Assembly (NCBI RefSeq): GCF_000023945.1
Contig: NC_013158.1
Span: 2,542,001 to 2,606,000 of the forward strand
Origin: Halorhabdus utahensis DSM 12940
Lineage (GTDB): Archaea > Halobacteriota > Halobacteria > Halobacteriales > Haloarculaceae
Direction: 5' to 3'
DNA length: 64,000 bases
The notes under the pieces were generated by a model. The model was not told where the DNA came from and made no database searches. It worked only from the letters and a program-made list of their open reading frames with translations. This document shows positions 1 through 8,537 of this stretch, piece by piece. Both the position numbers and the translations under genes were made by a program. How positions within the stretch are numbered: position 1 is the stretch's first letter; every line of letters begins with the position of its first letter.

Positions 1-96
1 ATCGATACGGGTACTGGATCCCGGTCGGGTTTGAACCCACGGATTCGGCCGGGGGCTCGCCGGACTGGTTTTCGGTTCCGCTGCTTCCGATAGGGA

Positions 97-105
97 TTTT
101 TATAG
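97..105 (+). promoter_or_regulatory. TATA box of the phosphotransferase gene
   Basis: A run reading TTTTTATAG lies about 26-30 bp before the GTG at 129. This is the expected spacing for a haloarchaeal leaderless transcript and supports GTG 129 as the start. Confidence 0.55.
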
Positions 106-128
106 GGTGTGCCAATCAATAGGCACTT

Positions 129-1145
129 GTGTCGGGGGCCGCCGAGATCATCGAAGCGATACTGGGGGAGTCCGGGCCGGACTACGAGTCGTACTCCTTC
201 GAGGAGACGCCGGGGGACACCCGGTCCGACAGTCACTTCGTTACCGTCGAATATCAGGGGGAATCCTACGAAGTGGTGGTCAAACTCGCCCCCGAGGTCG
301 ATTCGACGTTCGCAGTCGAACCGTTCCTCCACGAGTACGTCGCCGAACGTACCGACGTGCCGCTCCCGGGCATTCTCGTGTTCAAGGAGGAACCCGAACA
401 GGACGTCCCGCCGTACTTCATCACGGAACGCATTCACGGGGACAACCTCGACGAGCACTTCGAATCCTTTTCGATGGACGAGCGCGGAGCGATCATGTTC
501 GAGATCGGGGAGATCCTGGGCGATATGCACTCGACGATCGCCTTCGAGGGGTACGGCCGGCTGGATCTGGATGACGGTCGACTCATCGTCCGGGACCTCT
601 CCTGGGACTGGCGTGCGTACTTCGAGGAGTTGACGCAGGGTCACATCGACCAGCTTGCGGAGACGACCTTCGAGGACCTGCAGCCCACCGCTCGCGAACG
701 CCTCGCGGACCGACTCTCCGTCGTCCCGAAACAGGGAACCCCACGGCTCGTCCACGACGATTTTCGACCCGGCAATCTCTTGATCGAGCCCGATGGCCCC
801 GAGATCTCCGCGGTGCTCGACTGGGAGAAGACGCTCGCTGGCGATCCGCTGTACAACCTCGCACAGATCGAACTCCTGTTCATCGACTCGGTGTTTCGCG
901 ATCCCGACGAGCGCGAGCAACTCAGGGAGAGACTCTACGAGGGGTATGGCACCGAGACGGACTTCGATGCCGACGAAAGCTACCAGGCTTGCAAACCGCT
1001 GTATCAGTTCTCGACGCTGGTCTGGCGGATGGCGGGCTTCGATTCGATTTATGGAGACGCCTCGCCGCTGGCGCGCACCCGGGCCGAGGCCTACTACCGC
1101 GAGCAGTTCACCAACCTCGCCCGGACGCTGGAGCCTGACCGATAA
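129..1145 (+). CDS. Aminoglycoside/choline-kinase-like phosphotransferase (APH family)
   Basis: A 338-residue cytosolic protein of the APH/protein-kinase-like fold. The catalytic-loop motif H209-D210-D211 followed by N216 and the metal-binding D231 in DWEK are both present, so it should transfer phosphate from ATP to a small molecule. The family phosphorylates many substrates (aminoglycosides, choline, homoserine, fructosamine), and nothing here identifies the substrate; drug resistance should not be assumed. The GTG start at 129 is chosen because a TATA box lies 26-30 bp upstream. It stands alone ahead of the CinA-like gene with a gap of about 60 bp. Confidence 0.8.
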   Translation: MSGAAEIIEAILGESGPDYESYSFEETPGDTRSDSHFVTVEYQGESYEVVVKLAPEVDSTFAVEPFLHEYVAERTDVPLPGILVFKEEPEQDVPPYFITERIHGDNLDEHFESFSMDERGAIMFEIGEILGDMHSTIAFEGYGRLDLDDGRLIVRDLSWDWRAYFEELTQGHIDQLAETTFEDLQPTARERLADRLSVVPKQGTPRLVHDDFRPGNLLIEPDGPEISAVLDWEKTLAGDPLYNLAQIELLFIDSVFRDPDEREQLRERLYEGYGTETDFDADESYQACKPLYQFSTLVWRMAGFDSIYGDASPLARTRAEAYYREQFTNLARTLEPDR

Positions 1146-1207
1146 GACGGTCCAGCCGGTGAGCCGGAGTGGGTGTGTTTTTCACGCGGGCCGCCCAGTG
1201 ACCAGTG

Positions 1208-1726
1208 ATGACGGACGATTCCGACTTGCCGATCGAGGAACGCGTCGGGGCCGCGCTTCGGGAGCGCGATGAAACCGTCGCAGTCGCCGAATCCTGCACT
1301 GGTGGGCTCATCGGATCCCTGTTGACGGACGTACCCGGGTCGAGCGACTACTTCGACCGATCGCTGGTAACCTACTCCTATGACGCAAAGCGAACTGAGC
1401 TGGCTGTCTCACGGGAAGCACTCGACGAGGAGGGGGCCGTCAGTGAACCTGTCGCCCGACAGATGGCGGGGGGTGTTCGCGACCGCGCGGACGTGACCTG
1501 GGGCGTCTCGACGACGGGTATCGCCGGGCCGACCGGCGGGACGACCGAGAAGCCCGTCGGGACCGTCTTCATCGGCGTCGCCTACGCCGCCCCCTGGGGT
1601 AGTGGCGAGTCGGCGACGCGAGTTCGTCGGTACGAGTTCGACGGGTCCCGAACCGAAATCAAGCGACAGATCGCCCAACAGGCGTTGACAGACCTATACG
1701 ATGCGCTCGATTCAGGCGGCCTGTGA
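1208..1726 (+). CDS. CinA C-terminal domain protein (NMN amidohydrolase-like)
   Basis: A 172-residue protein consisting only of the CinA C-terminal (PncC) domain. AESCTGG near the N-terminus and GIAGPTGGTTEKPVGT in the second half are the family signatures. Characterised members deamidate nicotinamide mononucleotide to nicotinate mononucleotide for NAD recycling. The N-terminal CinA pyrophosphatase domain is absent, as in many stand-alone archaeal copies. A GTG at 1205 directly precedes the chosen ATG at 1208; either is possible. Confidence 0.85.
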   Translation: MTDDSDLPIEERVGAALRERDETVAVAESCTGGLIGSLLTDVPGSSDYFDRSLVTYSYDAKRTELAVSREALDEEGAVSEPVARQMAGGVRDRADVTWGVSTTGIAGPTGGTTEKPVGTVFIGVAYAAPWGSGESATRVRRYEFDGSRTEIKRQIAQQALTDLYDALDSGGL

Positions 1727-1799
1727 GGTGTGAGTGGGGTCACCCTCACTGCCAGCGGATGAGAAACCCTTTCGGGGGCGGCCCACGTCGATCCGGTCG

Positions 1800-2288
1800 A
1801 TGAACAAACGCGGACACGTTCTCAACGCCCTGCTTTTGAGCATCGGCCTCGGGTACGTGCTCGAACCGTCCGGTGACGTCGTCACCTTCGAGATGATCGC
1901 GGCCGTCATCGTCCCGGTGGTCCTCGGTGCGATGGTCCCGGACATCGACACGGCCTTCGGTCGCCACCGCAAGACGCTGCACAATCTGTTCGTCCCGCTG
2001 GTCGTCGGTGCCTACCCGTACTACCACGGGAACCTCGAGTACGTCTGGATCGGCGTCCTGAGTCACTTCGCGCTCGACCTGCTTGGGTCCCGGCGCGGCC
2101 TCGCGTTGCTGTATCCGCTGACCGACGAGGAGTTCAACCTCCCGATCGGCGTCCCGGTCGACAGCAAGTACGCCGAGGCCATGATGCTCGCGGTGACGGG
2201 CTTCGAACTCGCGCTGGCGGCGATGATCGTCTATGAGATCCCGCAGTACGCCTTCGAAGCTGGCCTCAAGGCTGTCGGCCTCTCGTAA
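1800..2288 (+). CDS. YdjM/DUF457-family membrane metal-dependent hydrolase
   Basis: A 162-residue integral membrane protein with about four hydrophobic segments. Conserved polar residues fit the YdjM/DUF457 family: a His near the N-terminus (NKRGH), VPDID around residue 41, a HR..LHN stretch, and SHFALD. These are thought to form a metal site, but the physiological substrate of the family is not known. The ATG at 1800 is used rather than an earlier in-frame GTG at 1734 because the preceding 22 residues are hydrophilic and family members begin at this Met. It ends tail-to-tail with the PHP gene. Confidence 0.75.
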   Translation: MNKRGHVLNALLLSIGLGYVLEPSGDVVTFEMIAAVIVPVVLGAMVPDIDTAFGRHRKTLHNLFVPLVVGAYPYYHGNLEYVWIGVLSHFALDLLGSRRGLALLYPLTDEEFNLPIGVPVDSKYAEAMMLAVTGFELALAAMIVYEIPQYAFEAGLKAVGLS

Positions 2289-2296
2289 CCGCTTGC

Positions 2297-3046
2297 TCAA
2301 TACACGCTCACGTCGTCAAAGCGCCCCTCGTAGGCCGGTTGTTCGGGGTGGGTCGGCTCCCGTCCCGAGAGGACAATGCGGTCTATCTTCTTCCAGGAGT
2401 TTTCCCACCCAAGGTGTGCGAACTCGATTGCCCGCTGACCGTAGTGCGTGAGTCCGGTTCGATGCGCTGGGTCACCGGGCACTCCGGCTCGGAATGTCTC
2501 GACCAGGTCGGCCGCGTCGTCGATTTCTCGCTCGAAGGTCGTCCAGACTTCGCCGACGGTTCGGGGCAGGTGTGCATAGGAGGAGCCGAAGGTCGGGAGA
2601 TCGGCGGCTGTCGCGATCGATTCGGCGCGGCGCTCGTGATGGGGCCAAAATTTCGGATTGCACGTCTCGATCGCGTCGATCACGCCCCGATATTCTTCGA
2701 TCAGCGCCGGACCTAAACTGACATTCAGGAACGACGGATGTGGCGTCAGTACAGCCACGCCCTGGCGATCGAACTCGTTCATTGCTGCTTCGAGCGTGAT
2801 GAAATCGGGGATGGGCGCCTCGAGTCCGACCGCGAGGACGTGTCGACGGTTGCGCCAGGAGCCAGTGAACACTTCCCGACCGGGGACGACGAGCAGTTCG
2901 TCGTCGGAATACTGCTCGGCTCGCTCCCGGATGTCGTCCAGTCGCTTGAAGTGGGGTGCATACACGAGGACGTCGAGACCGCGAGCCTTCGCTCGACGGA
3001 CGACCGTCCCGTCGAGTACCTTGACGTGGGGATCGACGGCGGTCAC
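2297..3046 (-). CDS. PHP-domain family protein
   Basis: A 249-residue cytosolic protein related to the PHP (polymerase and histidinol phosphatase) metal-dependent phosphoesterases. DPHVK at the N-terminus, YAPHF, PGREVF and TPHPSF occur in the order expected of PHP metal-ligand motifs. The usual first motif HxH is here DPH, so the metal site differs slightly from classical members. Substrate unknown. The start is taken as GTG at 3046, which leaves only a short region before the divergent zinc-finger gene; no clear TATA box settles it. Confidence 0.65.
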   Translation of the reverse strand: MTAVDPHVKVLDGTVVRRAKARGLDVLVYAPHFKRLDDIRERAEQYSDDELLVVPGREVFTGSWRNRRHVLAVGLEAPIPDFITLEAAMNEFDRQGVAVLTPHPSFLNVSLGPALIEEYRGVIDAIETCNPKFWPHHERRAESIATAADLPTFGSSYAHLPRTVGEVWTTFEREIDDAADLVETFRAGVPGDPAHRTGLTHYGQRAIEFAHLGWENSWKKIDRIVLSGREPTHPEQPAYEGRFDDVSVY

Positions 3047-3149
3047 GCCATCCGGTAGCTACCCGTGGATCATATCCGTTCTGGTTCGGCGACACCCAAC
3101 CCACCGTCAAAAGATGCCTTTATACGACTCTCCCGATATACGTCACGGT

Positions 3150-3458
3150 ATGTCACGCTGGGAGTGCACAATCGAGGGCTGCGGGGACACGTTCGATCGG
3201 GTCGAGGATCTGGTCGTCCATCAGTCGACGGGCCACGAGCGCGTCGAGTGTGAAGTCTGCGGGACGGTCCTGCCCGATGGCTACTTCGCCATCCGGCACG
3301 CCTTCGAGGAGCACACCCGCGCCGAGTACGTCCGGTCGTACGACGCAAGCGCGGCCGAAGTCCGCCATCGCGAGAACGTCAAGGAGACCATCGAAGACCA
3401 GGCCGACATCCGCGAGGTCGTCGACCGACTGGAAGGCGGCGACGGCCGGAGTTTCTGA
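3150..3458 (+). CDS. Small double zinc-finger protein (haloarchaeal)
   Basis: A 102-residue protein with two candidate zinc fingers in its first half: C6-x4-C11-x12-H24-x4-H29 and C34-x2-C37-x12-H50-x4-H55. The C-terminal half is a charged helix. The fingers suggest nucleic-acid binding or protein contacts, but no specific role is known. ATG 3150 is preferred over an in-frame ATG at 3114 because a TTTATA box at about 3119-3124 lies about 28 bp upstream, which would place the first ATG before transcription begins. Confidence 0.75.
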   Translation: MSRWECTIEGCGDTFDRVEDLVVHQSTGHERVECEVCGTVLPDGYFAIRHAFEEHTRAEYVRSYDASAAEVRHRENVKETIEDQADIREVVDRLEGGDGRSF

Positions 3459-3511
3459 CCGGACGCCTCGGCCTGCAAATACTTTTGCCCCCGGCGGCGC
3501 AAGCCACTCTC

Positions 3512-4093
3512 ATGTACGTCCGGGACGCGAAAAACCGAGACGAAGTCTGGTTGCTTGATCGGATCGAGGAGATGGGCCTGGACGAGACGGCCTTTCGATC
3601 CCGCGATTACGTGATAGCGGTCGACGAACAGTCCAACGATCGGACGGGATTCGGGCGGATCCGCATCCACAAAGGCGAGGACGGCGATGTCTGTGAGCTT
3701 ACGAGCATCGGCGTTCTCGAATCCTGGCGCGGACAGGGGATCGGCGCACACGTCGTCGAACGACTGGTTCAGGAGGCTGGCGACCAGGACTTCGAGACCG
3801 TCTACTCGCTGACCGACGAACCCGAGTACCTCACCAAGTTCGGCTTCGAACCCATCGATCCGAGTGATCTCCCGCCGTCACTACAGGATCGCCTCGAAAC
3901 GAAGCGCGAGTCACTCCTTCCCGACGCCGTGCCGGTCGAACTTGCCGTCGAGGCGTTCACCATGCCACAGCATCTCCGTGACGCGTTCAAAGCTGCCGCC
4001 GAAAACGAGGGCCCGAGCGAACCCGAGGAGTCGGCTGAAGACTTCGGCATCGACCCCGACGAAGCGACCTACAAATACGACACTGGCAGCTGA
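3512..4093 (+). CDS. GNAT-family N-acetyltransferase with C-terminal extension
   Basis: A 193-residue protein whose first 125 residues form a GNAT fold. The acetyl-CoA pyrophosphate loop reads WRGQGIG, preceded by the beta-strand LTSIGVLESW. After the GNAT domain comes a tail of about 60 residues (a helix, then a run rich in Glu and Asp) ending in ATYKYDTGS. The acceptor (protein N-terminus, lysine or small molecule) cannot be read from sequence. ATG 3512 matches the start of family members; an earlier GTG adds nine residues with no support. Confidence 0.75.
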   Translation: MYVRDAKNRDEVWLLDRIEEMGLDETAFRSRDYVIAVDEQSNDRTGFGRIRIHKGEDGDVCELTSIGVLESWRGQGIGAHVVERLVQEAGDQDFETVYSLTDEPEYLTKFGFEPIDPSDLPPSLQDRLETKRESLLPDAVPVELAVEAFTMPQHLRDAFKAAAENEGPSEPEESAEDFGIDPDEATYKYDTGS

Positions 4094-4186
4094 CCCCGGT
4101 TTCTCTCTCTCAGCTCCTTCTCGCTGACTGTTCGCTCTGTTCCCGTTTTTCCCGATCAAGGTGACTTCCATGTCGCAGGCTGTATC

Positions 4187-4206
4187 ACTAGGTTATATAA
4201 TCTAGT
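4187..4206. promoter_or_regulatory. Palindrome overlapping the thiC TATA box (candidate thiamine operator)
   Basis: A 20-bp inverted repeat with arms ACTAG and CTAGT around TTATATAA; nine of ten base pairs match, the exception being 4192/4201. Its centre lies about 28 bp before the thiC ATG, so it includes the likely TATA box. A bound repressor would block TBP. Archaeal thiamine genes are known to be controlled by ThiR-type (HTH-ThiN) regulators; assigning this site to ThiR is inference. Confidence 0.55.
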
Positions 4207-4224
4207 AGTACCACGATACGCTCG

Positions 4225-5670
4225 ATGATGGGAACCCAACTGCAGCGCGCACGCAACGGTGAGATCACGCCGGCGATGGAGCGCGTCGCCGAGCGGGAGA
4301 ACCGTGATCCCGAGTACGTCCGCGAGAAGGTCGCCGCGGGCGAGGCAGTGATCCCGAACAACCACGAGCACGACTCGCTGGATCCGATGATTATCGGGAA
4401 GGACTTTTCGACGAAAGTCAACGCCAACATCGGCAACAGCGAACCCGAAAGCGATATCGAAACCGAACGGGAGAAACTCCACACGGCCGTCGAATACGGC
4501 GCGGACACGGTGATGGATCTCTCGACGGGTGGTGACATTCCGGAACTTCGCGCCGGCCAGATCGAACACTCGCCGGTCCCGCTCGGGACAGTGCCGATCT
4601 ACGAGGCGCTAAAGCAGGCCGGATCACCCGAGGAACTCACGGCGGACCTCCTCCTGGACGTGATCGAGTCCCAGGCCGCCCAGGGCACGGACTATCAGAC
4701 GATTCATGCGGGGGTTCTCCGGGAGCACTTGCCGCTGACCGACGGCCGGATCACGGGCATCGTCTCCCGCGGTGGGTCGATTCTCGCCGAATGGATGGAA
4801 AATCACGGCGAGCAGAACCCGCTGTACACGCATTTCGACGAGATCTGTGCGATCCTTGCGGAATACGACGTGACGATCAGTCTCGGCGACGGGCTCCGAC
4901 CCGGGAGCCTGGCAGACGCCAACGACGACGCCCAGCTGGCGGAACTGGAGACGCTGGGTGACCTCACCGAGCGCGCCCACGAGCACGGCGTCCAGGTCAT
5001 GGTCGAGGGGCCGGGCCACGTCCCCCTAGACGAGATCGGCGAACAGGTCGAGTATCAACAGGAGGTCTGTGACGGCGCGCCGTTCTACCTGCTGGGCCCG
5101 CTGGTGACTGACGTTGCGCCGGGGTACGACCATATCACGAGTGCGATCGGCGCAACCGAGGCCGCCCGTCACGGCGCGGCGATGCTCTGCTACGTCACAC
5201 CCAAAGAGCACCTCGGTTTGCCCGACGCCGAGGACGTCCGGGACGGGCTGGCGGCCTACCGGATCGCCGCTCATGCGGGCGACGTGGCCGCCGGGAAGCC
5301 AGGCGCTCGCGACTGGGACGACGCGCTTTCCCAGGCGCGGTACAACTTCGACTGGCGCGAGCAGTTCAACCTCGCGCTGGACCCCGACCGAGCCAAGGAG
5401 TATCACGACCAGACGCTCCCGGAGGACAACTACAAGGAAGCCCGCTACTGCTCGATGTGTGGCGCGGAATTTTGCTCGATGCGGATCGACCAGGACGCCC
5501 GTGAGGGGGAGGAGATGGAGGGACTGGACGCCGACGTCGATCTCGCGGACTCGCCCGCAGCCGACGTCAATCTGCCGCCGACGGGCAAACACGATACAAG
5601 TGGCCTGCCCACGGTGCCCGAGGCGTTGTGTGACCACGCCGGGGGCGAGGGTTTGCCGGGCGACGACTGA
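4225..5670 (+). CDS. thiC: Phosphomethylpyrimidine synthase ThiC
   Basis: A 481-residue radical-SAM enzyme that rearranges aminoimidazole ribotide to HMP-phosphate, the pyrimidine half of thiamine. The C-terminal CxxCxxxxC motif that binds the 4Fe-4S cluster is present (C409, C412, C417), and the core carries the family blocks [13 protein letters not shown] and EGPGHVPL. Two consecutive ATGs (4225, 4228) could start it; a palindrome-embedded TATA box 28 bp upstream supports leaderless transcription. No other thiamine gene is adjacent. An 80-bp hairpin element begins immediately after its stop codon. Confidence 0.95.
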   Translation: MMGTQLQRARNGEITPAMERVAERENRDPEYVREKVAAGEAVIPNNHEHDSLDPMIIGKDFSTKVNANIGNSEPESDIETEREKLHTAVEYGADTVMDLSTGGDIPELRAGQIEHSPVPLGTVPIYEALKQAGSPEELTADLLLDVIESQAAQGTDYQTIHAGVLREHLPLTDGRITGIVSRGGSILAEWMENHGEQNPLYTHFDEICAILAEYDVTISLGDGLRPGSLADANDDAQLAELETLGDLTERAHEHGVQVMVEGPGHVPLDEIGEQVEYQQEVCDGAPFYLLGPLVTDVAPGYDHITSAIGATEAARHGAAMLCYVTPKEHLGLPDAEDVRDGLAAYRIAAHAGDVAAGKPGARDWDDALSQARYNFDWREQFNLALDPDRAKEYHDQTLPEDNYKEARYCSMCGAEFCSMRIDQDAREGEEMEGLDADVDLADSPAADVNLPPTGKHDTSGLPTVPEALCDHAGGEGLPGDD

Positions 5671-5750
5671 TACGGATTGCTCTCACTGTTTACCGTGACG
5701 ACCGCCCGACTGCGGGCGGTCGATCTGGTACTGACTGAGAGCAATCCGTA
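5671..5750. repeat. 80-bp MITE-like inverted-repeat element at the thiC stop codon
   Basis: Perfect 15-bp terminal inverted repeats (5671-5685 TACGGATTGCTCTCA and its complement 5736-5750) enclose a second perfect 9-bp hairpin (5700-5708 with 5713-5721, GACCGCCCG). About 29 of the first 38 positions pair across the whole element. It is flanked by TGA on both sides (5668-5670, which is the thiC stop, and 5751-5753), which could be a 3-bp target duplication. It may be a non-autonomous transposon or a transcript-end hairpin. Confidence 0.6.
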
Positions 5751-5862
5751 TGAGAGGACTGTCTGGCCGTCCACTGATCTTTTGCAGGTAGTTCCCGACA
5801 GACCCACCGAGTCACGGACTGTCCCTTCCTTCTCGGGCCATGCTGTAGCCAGTGCGTCTCAG

Positions 5863-6297
5863 TCACTCCGGCTGATATGGGTTGTTCGCGGTGTCGAGAC
5901 GGCTGATGTCCTCGGCGGCGTCGAAGTCGTCGTCGAGCGCGTAGAGGTACTGTCGTCCATTGGCTCGCATGAACGCGACGATACAGGCGTCGACGAGCGA
6001 GAACGCCTTGTATTGTCGAAAGAGTGCTTTCGCCGTTGCGAACTCGTCAGCCGTCAGTGAGTCGATGTGAAACTGGGCGTTTTCTTCGATCCGATCGAGA
6101 AAATCCGTCGCAGCGTCGTGGCCGGCATGTGTCGTCAGCCCGTTCATCGTCTCCGCGAGCACGTAGTCGAGCACTACCGCTTCCGGAAGGGCTGTACTGT
6201 CGATGCCCTGTACAATGGGGAGCGCGTCGTCGTGTGCACTGTCACGGCGGTAGGCAGCCGCGAAGAGGACGCTTGTGTCGAGGAGTACCCGAGGCAT
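5863..6297 (-). CDS. PIN-domain toxin, VapC type
   Basis: A 144-residue PIN-domain ribonuclease. The acidic metal-binding residues are in place: D7 in LLDTSVL, E49 in LAETMN, D103 in LVDACIV and the D122-D124 cluster. VapC toxins cleave tRNA or rRNA to arrest growth. It directly follows the AbrB-like antitoxin gene (antitoxin stop and toxin start adjoin at 6298/6297), the normal order for a vapBC operon. The RNA target is unknown. Confidence 0.88.
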   Translation of the reverse strand: MPRVLLDTSVLFAAAYRRDSAHDDALPIVQGIDSTALPEAVVLDYVLAETMNGLTTHAGHDAATDFLDRIEENAQFHIDSLTADEFATAKALFRQYKAFSLVDACIVAFMRANGRQYLYALDDDFDAAEDISRLDTANNPYQPE

Positions 6298-6549
6298 TTA
6301 TTCGACGGTGACGCCCCACGAGTCGTGTTCACGTTCGACTGTCGTCGTCTGATCGCCCTCGTAGCCGTCGAAGTCACTGAACGTGCCGCTTCGTTGCTGG
6401 ACGACTTCCACGCGGAGCGTCCCATCGTCTTCGAGGTGCCAGCGGAGTCGGTCACCGTCGTCGATGTCGAGTTCCGTCCGGATTTGAGCGGGAATGTTCG
6501 CCTGGTTCCCCGAGACCTTGCTCTCGGAGTTGATCTGCTCACTGCTCAT
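6298..6549 (-). CDS. AbrB/SpoVT-like antitoxin, VapB type
   Basis: An 83-residue protein with an N-terminal swapped-hairpin AbrB DNA-binding domain (SKVSGNQANIPAQIRTELDI, then a GDRLRWHLEDDGTLRVEV strand pair) and a C-terminal tail that would wrap the toxin. It should neutralise the PIN toxin encoded just downstream and repress its own promoter. A TTTATC box (6574-6579 on the opposite strand) lies about 27 bp before the ATG, and a perfect palindrome sits beside it at 6581-6600. Confidence 0.85.
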   Translation of the reverse strand: MSSEQINSESKVSGNQANIPAQIRTELDIDDGDRLRWHLEDDGTLRVEVVQQRSGTFSDFDGYEGDQTTTVEREHDSWGVTVE

Positions 6550-6580
6550 AGACGAACGGAAGCGATGGCGCTTGATAAAC

Positions 6581-6600
6581 CTAGTGTGCCTTCACACTAG
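6581..6600. promoter_or_regulatory. Palindromic operator of the vapBC pair
   Basis: A perfect inverted repeat with 8-bp arms, CTAGTGTG and CACACTAG, separated by CCTT. It lies immediately upstream of the TATA box of the antitoxin gene, in the BRE region, where a bound VapB or VapBC complex would exclude TFB. Autoregulation by such palindromes is usual in this toxin-antitoxin class; binding here is inferred. Confidence 0.6.
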
Positions 6601-6749
6601 CCCGGACAGGGTGATGACCATCCCTGGACATAGATGGCCAATTGCACTGATGACGGTTGCCCGAGCGCCTCACCCAATGAGACAGTATGGATGACTGCAA
6701 AACTCCCGCCGAAACTAACCCTTACCCGCCACTCGCGGTAATCGCCGGT

Positions 6750-7133
6750 ATGTCACAGAGCGATCCCGACGCCCAGCGCAACGTACTGGGCGAGGCACTC
6801 GAACCCTGCAGCAAGACACTCTCGACAGGCTACCAACGCGACGGTCACTGCACGGCGGTTCCCGGCGACCGTGGCAGCCACCATCTCTGTGCGAAGATGA
6901 CCCAGGACTTTCTGGAGTTCTCCCGCGCGCAGGGCAACGATCTGGTCACGCCGCGGCCGCAACTGGACTTTCCGGGCGTGAATCCCAAAGATCACTGGTG
7001 TCTCTGCGTCGGTCGCTGGCTGGAGGCCCACGAAGCCGGCGTCGCCCCGCCGGTCGTTCTCGAGGCGACCAACGAAACAGTGCTGGAAGAAATCGAACTG
7101 GAGACCCTGCAAGCCCACGCCGTCGAGGAGTGA
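6750..7133 (+). CDS. DUF2237 family protein
   Basis: A 127-residue soluble protein that closely fits the DUF2237 family. It carries PGDRGSHHLCAKMTQDFLEFS, then FPGVNPKDHWCLCVGRWLEA, with conserved Cys and His residues characteristic of the family. No biochemical function is established for the family. ATG 6750 is used because the 21 codons before it, starting from an in-frame ATG at 6687, do not resemble the family. It ends tail-to-tail with dtdA. Confidence 0.82.
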   Translation: MSQSDPDAQRNVLGEALEPCSKTLSTGYQRDGHCTAVPGDRGSHHLCAKMTQDFLEFSRAQGNDLVTPRPQLDFPGVNPKDHWCLCVGRWLEAHEAGVAPPVVLEATNETVLEEIELETLQAHAVEE

Positions 7134-7157
7134 CTGGCCGACTGGCCGTTCGCCAGA

Positions 7158-8510
7158 TCAGACCGGGAACGTCTCTTCGTGCTCCCGACTCACTTCTCCG
7201 GGTTCGACACGCTCGCCGTCGACGTCGACGGGCTGTCCGCTCGCCAGTTTGCCGAACTTCGGCCCCTCCGGGACGCCAGCATCCGCGGCCAGTCCGGGGT
7301 CGAAGGCTTCTTTCCTCGCAACGACTCGATCGTCTCTGACTGTCACCACGTCGTAGTCCGCGCGGAGGACGTCCGCGAGCGCCTCGACCAGTGCAATTCT
7401 ATCATCGCCGTCGACAACAGCGGCTCGGTCGCCGACGAGCGTGGCGCTCTGCTCGGTGGTGAACGCGAGTGCGACACCCTCGACGGCGTCGCGGGTCGCC
7501 TCGCGGTCGATCCCCTGTGCTTCGTTGAGCAGCTCGCCCGGGATGTCGACGATCTGGAAATCACCGTCGTACCCGCGGGCCGGCTCCCCGAAGCGAAGCC
7601 CGTCGTCGATGGCTGCCAGTCGGTCCTCGACGCGGCGGGCAACGGGCAGCGGGACGCCCTCGACGGCCCGGAGCCACGACTCGCCGACGATCTCGAGTCC
7701 CAGGTCGTCGATCGCCCGTTCGAGACGCGGGCGATCACCGTCGATCAGCGCGTACTCGGCTGCGCTCTTCTCGAAGGCCGCCCGGAGCACGTCCTCGTTG
7801 TCGAGTGGATCCCCGAGTGCGTCCAGTCCCCAGTCAGCGGCGATGTGGCCCACGGCCCAGTCAGTCTCGCGGACGATACGCTCGAACCGCGGGACGTAGT
7901 GGTTCCCGTCGAACCCGACGAGGTGCCGGCGGGCGCTTGCCTCGCCGTCCTCTCGGGGCGCATCGGCCGCGACGCCACGCAGGTCGAGGATGGCCTGTGC
8001 GACCGCGCGGGCGGCGTCGGGGTCGTCCCACTGGTCGGGACCGCTGCCGACCTCGACGAACAGCGACGGGGAACCAACCTCGGTCGGACCGTGGTGGGTG
8101 CACTCCATGCCGACCTCGTAGCCTTCCGGCGCGTGCTCGGCCAGCGCGTCGAGGACGCGGCTATGAGCGTTCGGTGCGGCGCGGGCGAGGTCACGGTCCG
8201 CGCCGCCGTACTCGGCCGGCCCGAAGTTGCCGGTGTGGTGGGCGGCCAACAGTGGCCCGGTCTCCCCGGAGTGCCGGGACGCGAAGACGACGAGATCGGG
8301 GTCGTCGAAGGCCGCGGCCACGCCGTCGAGCTCGAGGTGCCATTCGTCGAAGACGCGCATTTCGAAGCCGTCGGTGCGGGAGACCTCGCCACCACCCTCG
8401 CCAGGGGATCGACTTTCGTCACGGGTCGTCGTCCAGTCCGCCACTTCCAGGAGGTGCTCGTGGATGTGTTCCGAGGCGCGATCAGCTGTCGAGACGACGA
8501 TGCCGATCAT
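7158..8510 (-). CDS. dtdA: Archaeal D-aminoacyl-tRNA deacylase (DTD2)
   Basis: A 450-residue enzyme that hydrolyses D-amino acids mischarged on tRNA, clearing them from the translation pool. The N-terminal region begins MIGIVVSTADRAS and continues with DLVVFASRHSG, HTGNFG and MECTHHGPTEVGSPSLFVEVGS, the metal-binding motifs of the archaeal/plant DTD2 class. The length is typical of haloarchaea, which carry a long C-terminal extension. Its 3' end faces the DUF2237 gene and its 5' end is 27 bp from the exchanger gene, with which it may be transcribed. Confidence 0.9.
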   Translation of the reverse strand: MIGIVVSTADRASEHIHEHLLEVADWTTTRDESRSPGEGGGEVSRTDGFEMRVFDEWHLELDGVAAAFDDPDLVVFASRHSGETGPLLAAHHTGNFGPAEYGGADRDLARAAPNAHSRVLDALAEHAPEGYEVGMECTHHGPTEVGSPSLFVEVGSGPDQWDDPDAARAVAQAILDLRGVAADAPREDGEASARRHLVGFDGNHYVPRFERIVRETDWAVGHIAADWGLDALGDPLDNEDVLRAAFEKSAAEYALIDGDRPRLERAIDDLGLEIVGESWLRAVEGVPLPVARRVEDRLAAIDDGLRFGEPARGYDGDFQIVDIPGELLNEAQGIDREATRDAVEGVALAFTTEQSATLVGDRAAVVDGDDRIALVEALADVLRADYDVVTVRDDRVVARKEAFDPGLAADAGVPEGPKFGKLASGQPVDVDGERVEPGEVSREHEETFPV

Positions 8511-8537
8511 GAATAGCCCTGCTTCGGGCGCGGTACT

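Noticed and set aside
1-60. tRNA-like T-loop (GGGTTCAAACCC on the minus strand) at the window start
   Set aside because: No matching acceptor, anticodon or D-arm could be built around it, and the T-stem has a mismatch.
129-1145. Antibiotic-resistance determinant
   Set aside because: The APH fold alone does not show aminoglycoside activity, and haloarchaea carry many such kinases of other function.
2658-3149. Long N-terminal extension of the zinc-finger gene across the PHP gene
   Set aside because: It lies antisense to the PHP protein and is low in acidic residues; the TATA box at 3119 supports ATG 3150.
7179-8516. 445-residue open frame opposite dtdA
   Set aside because: A mirror of the GC-rich codon pattern on the antisense strand; the dtdA frame carries all conserved motifs.
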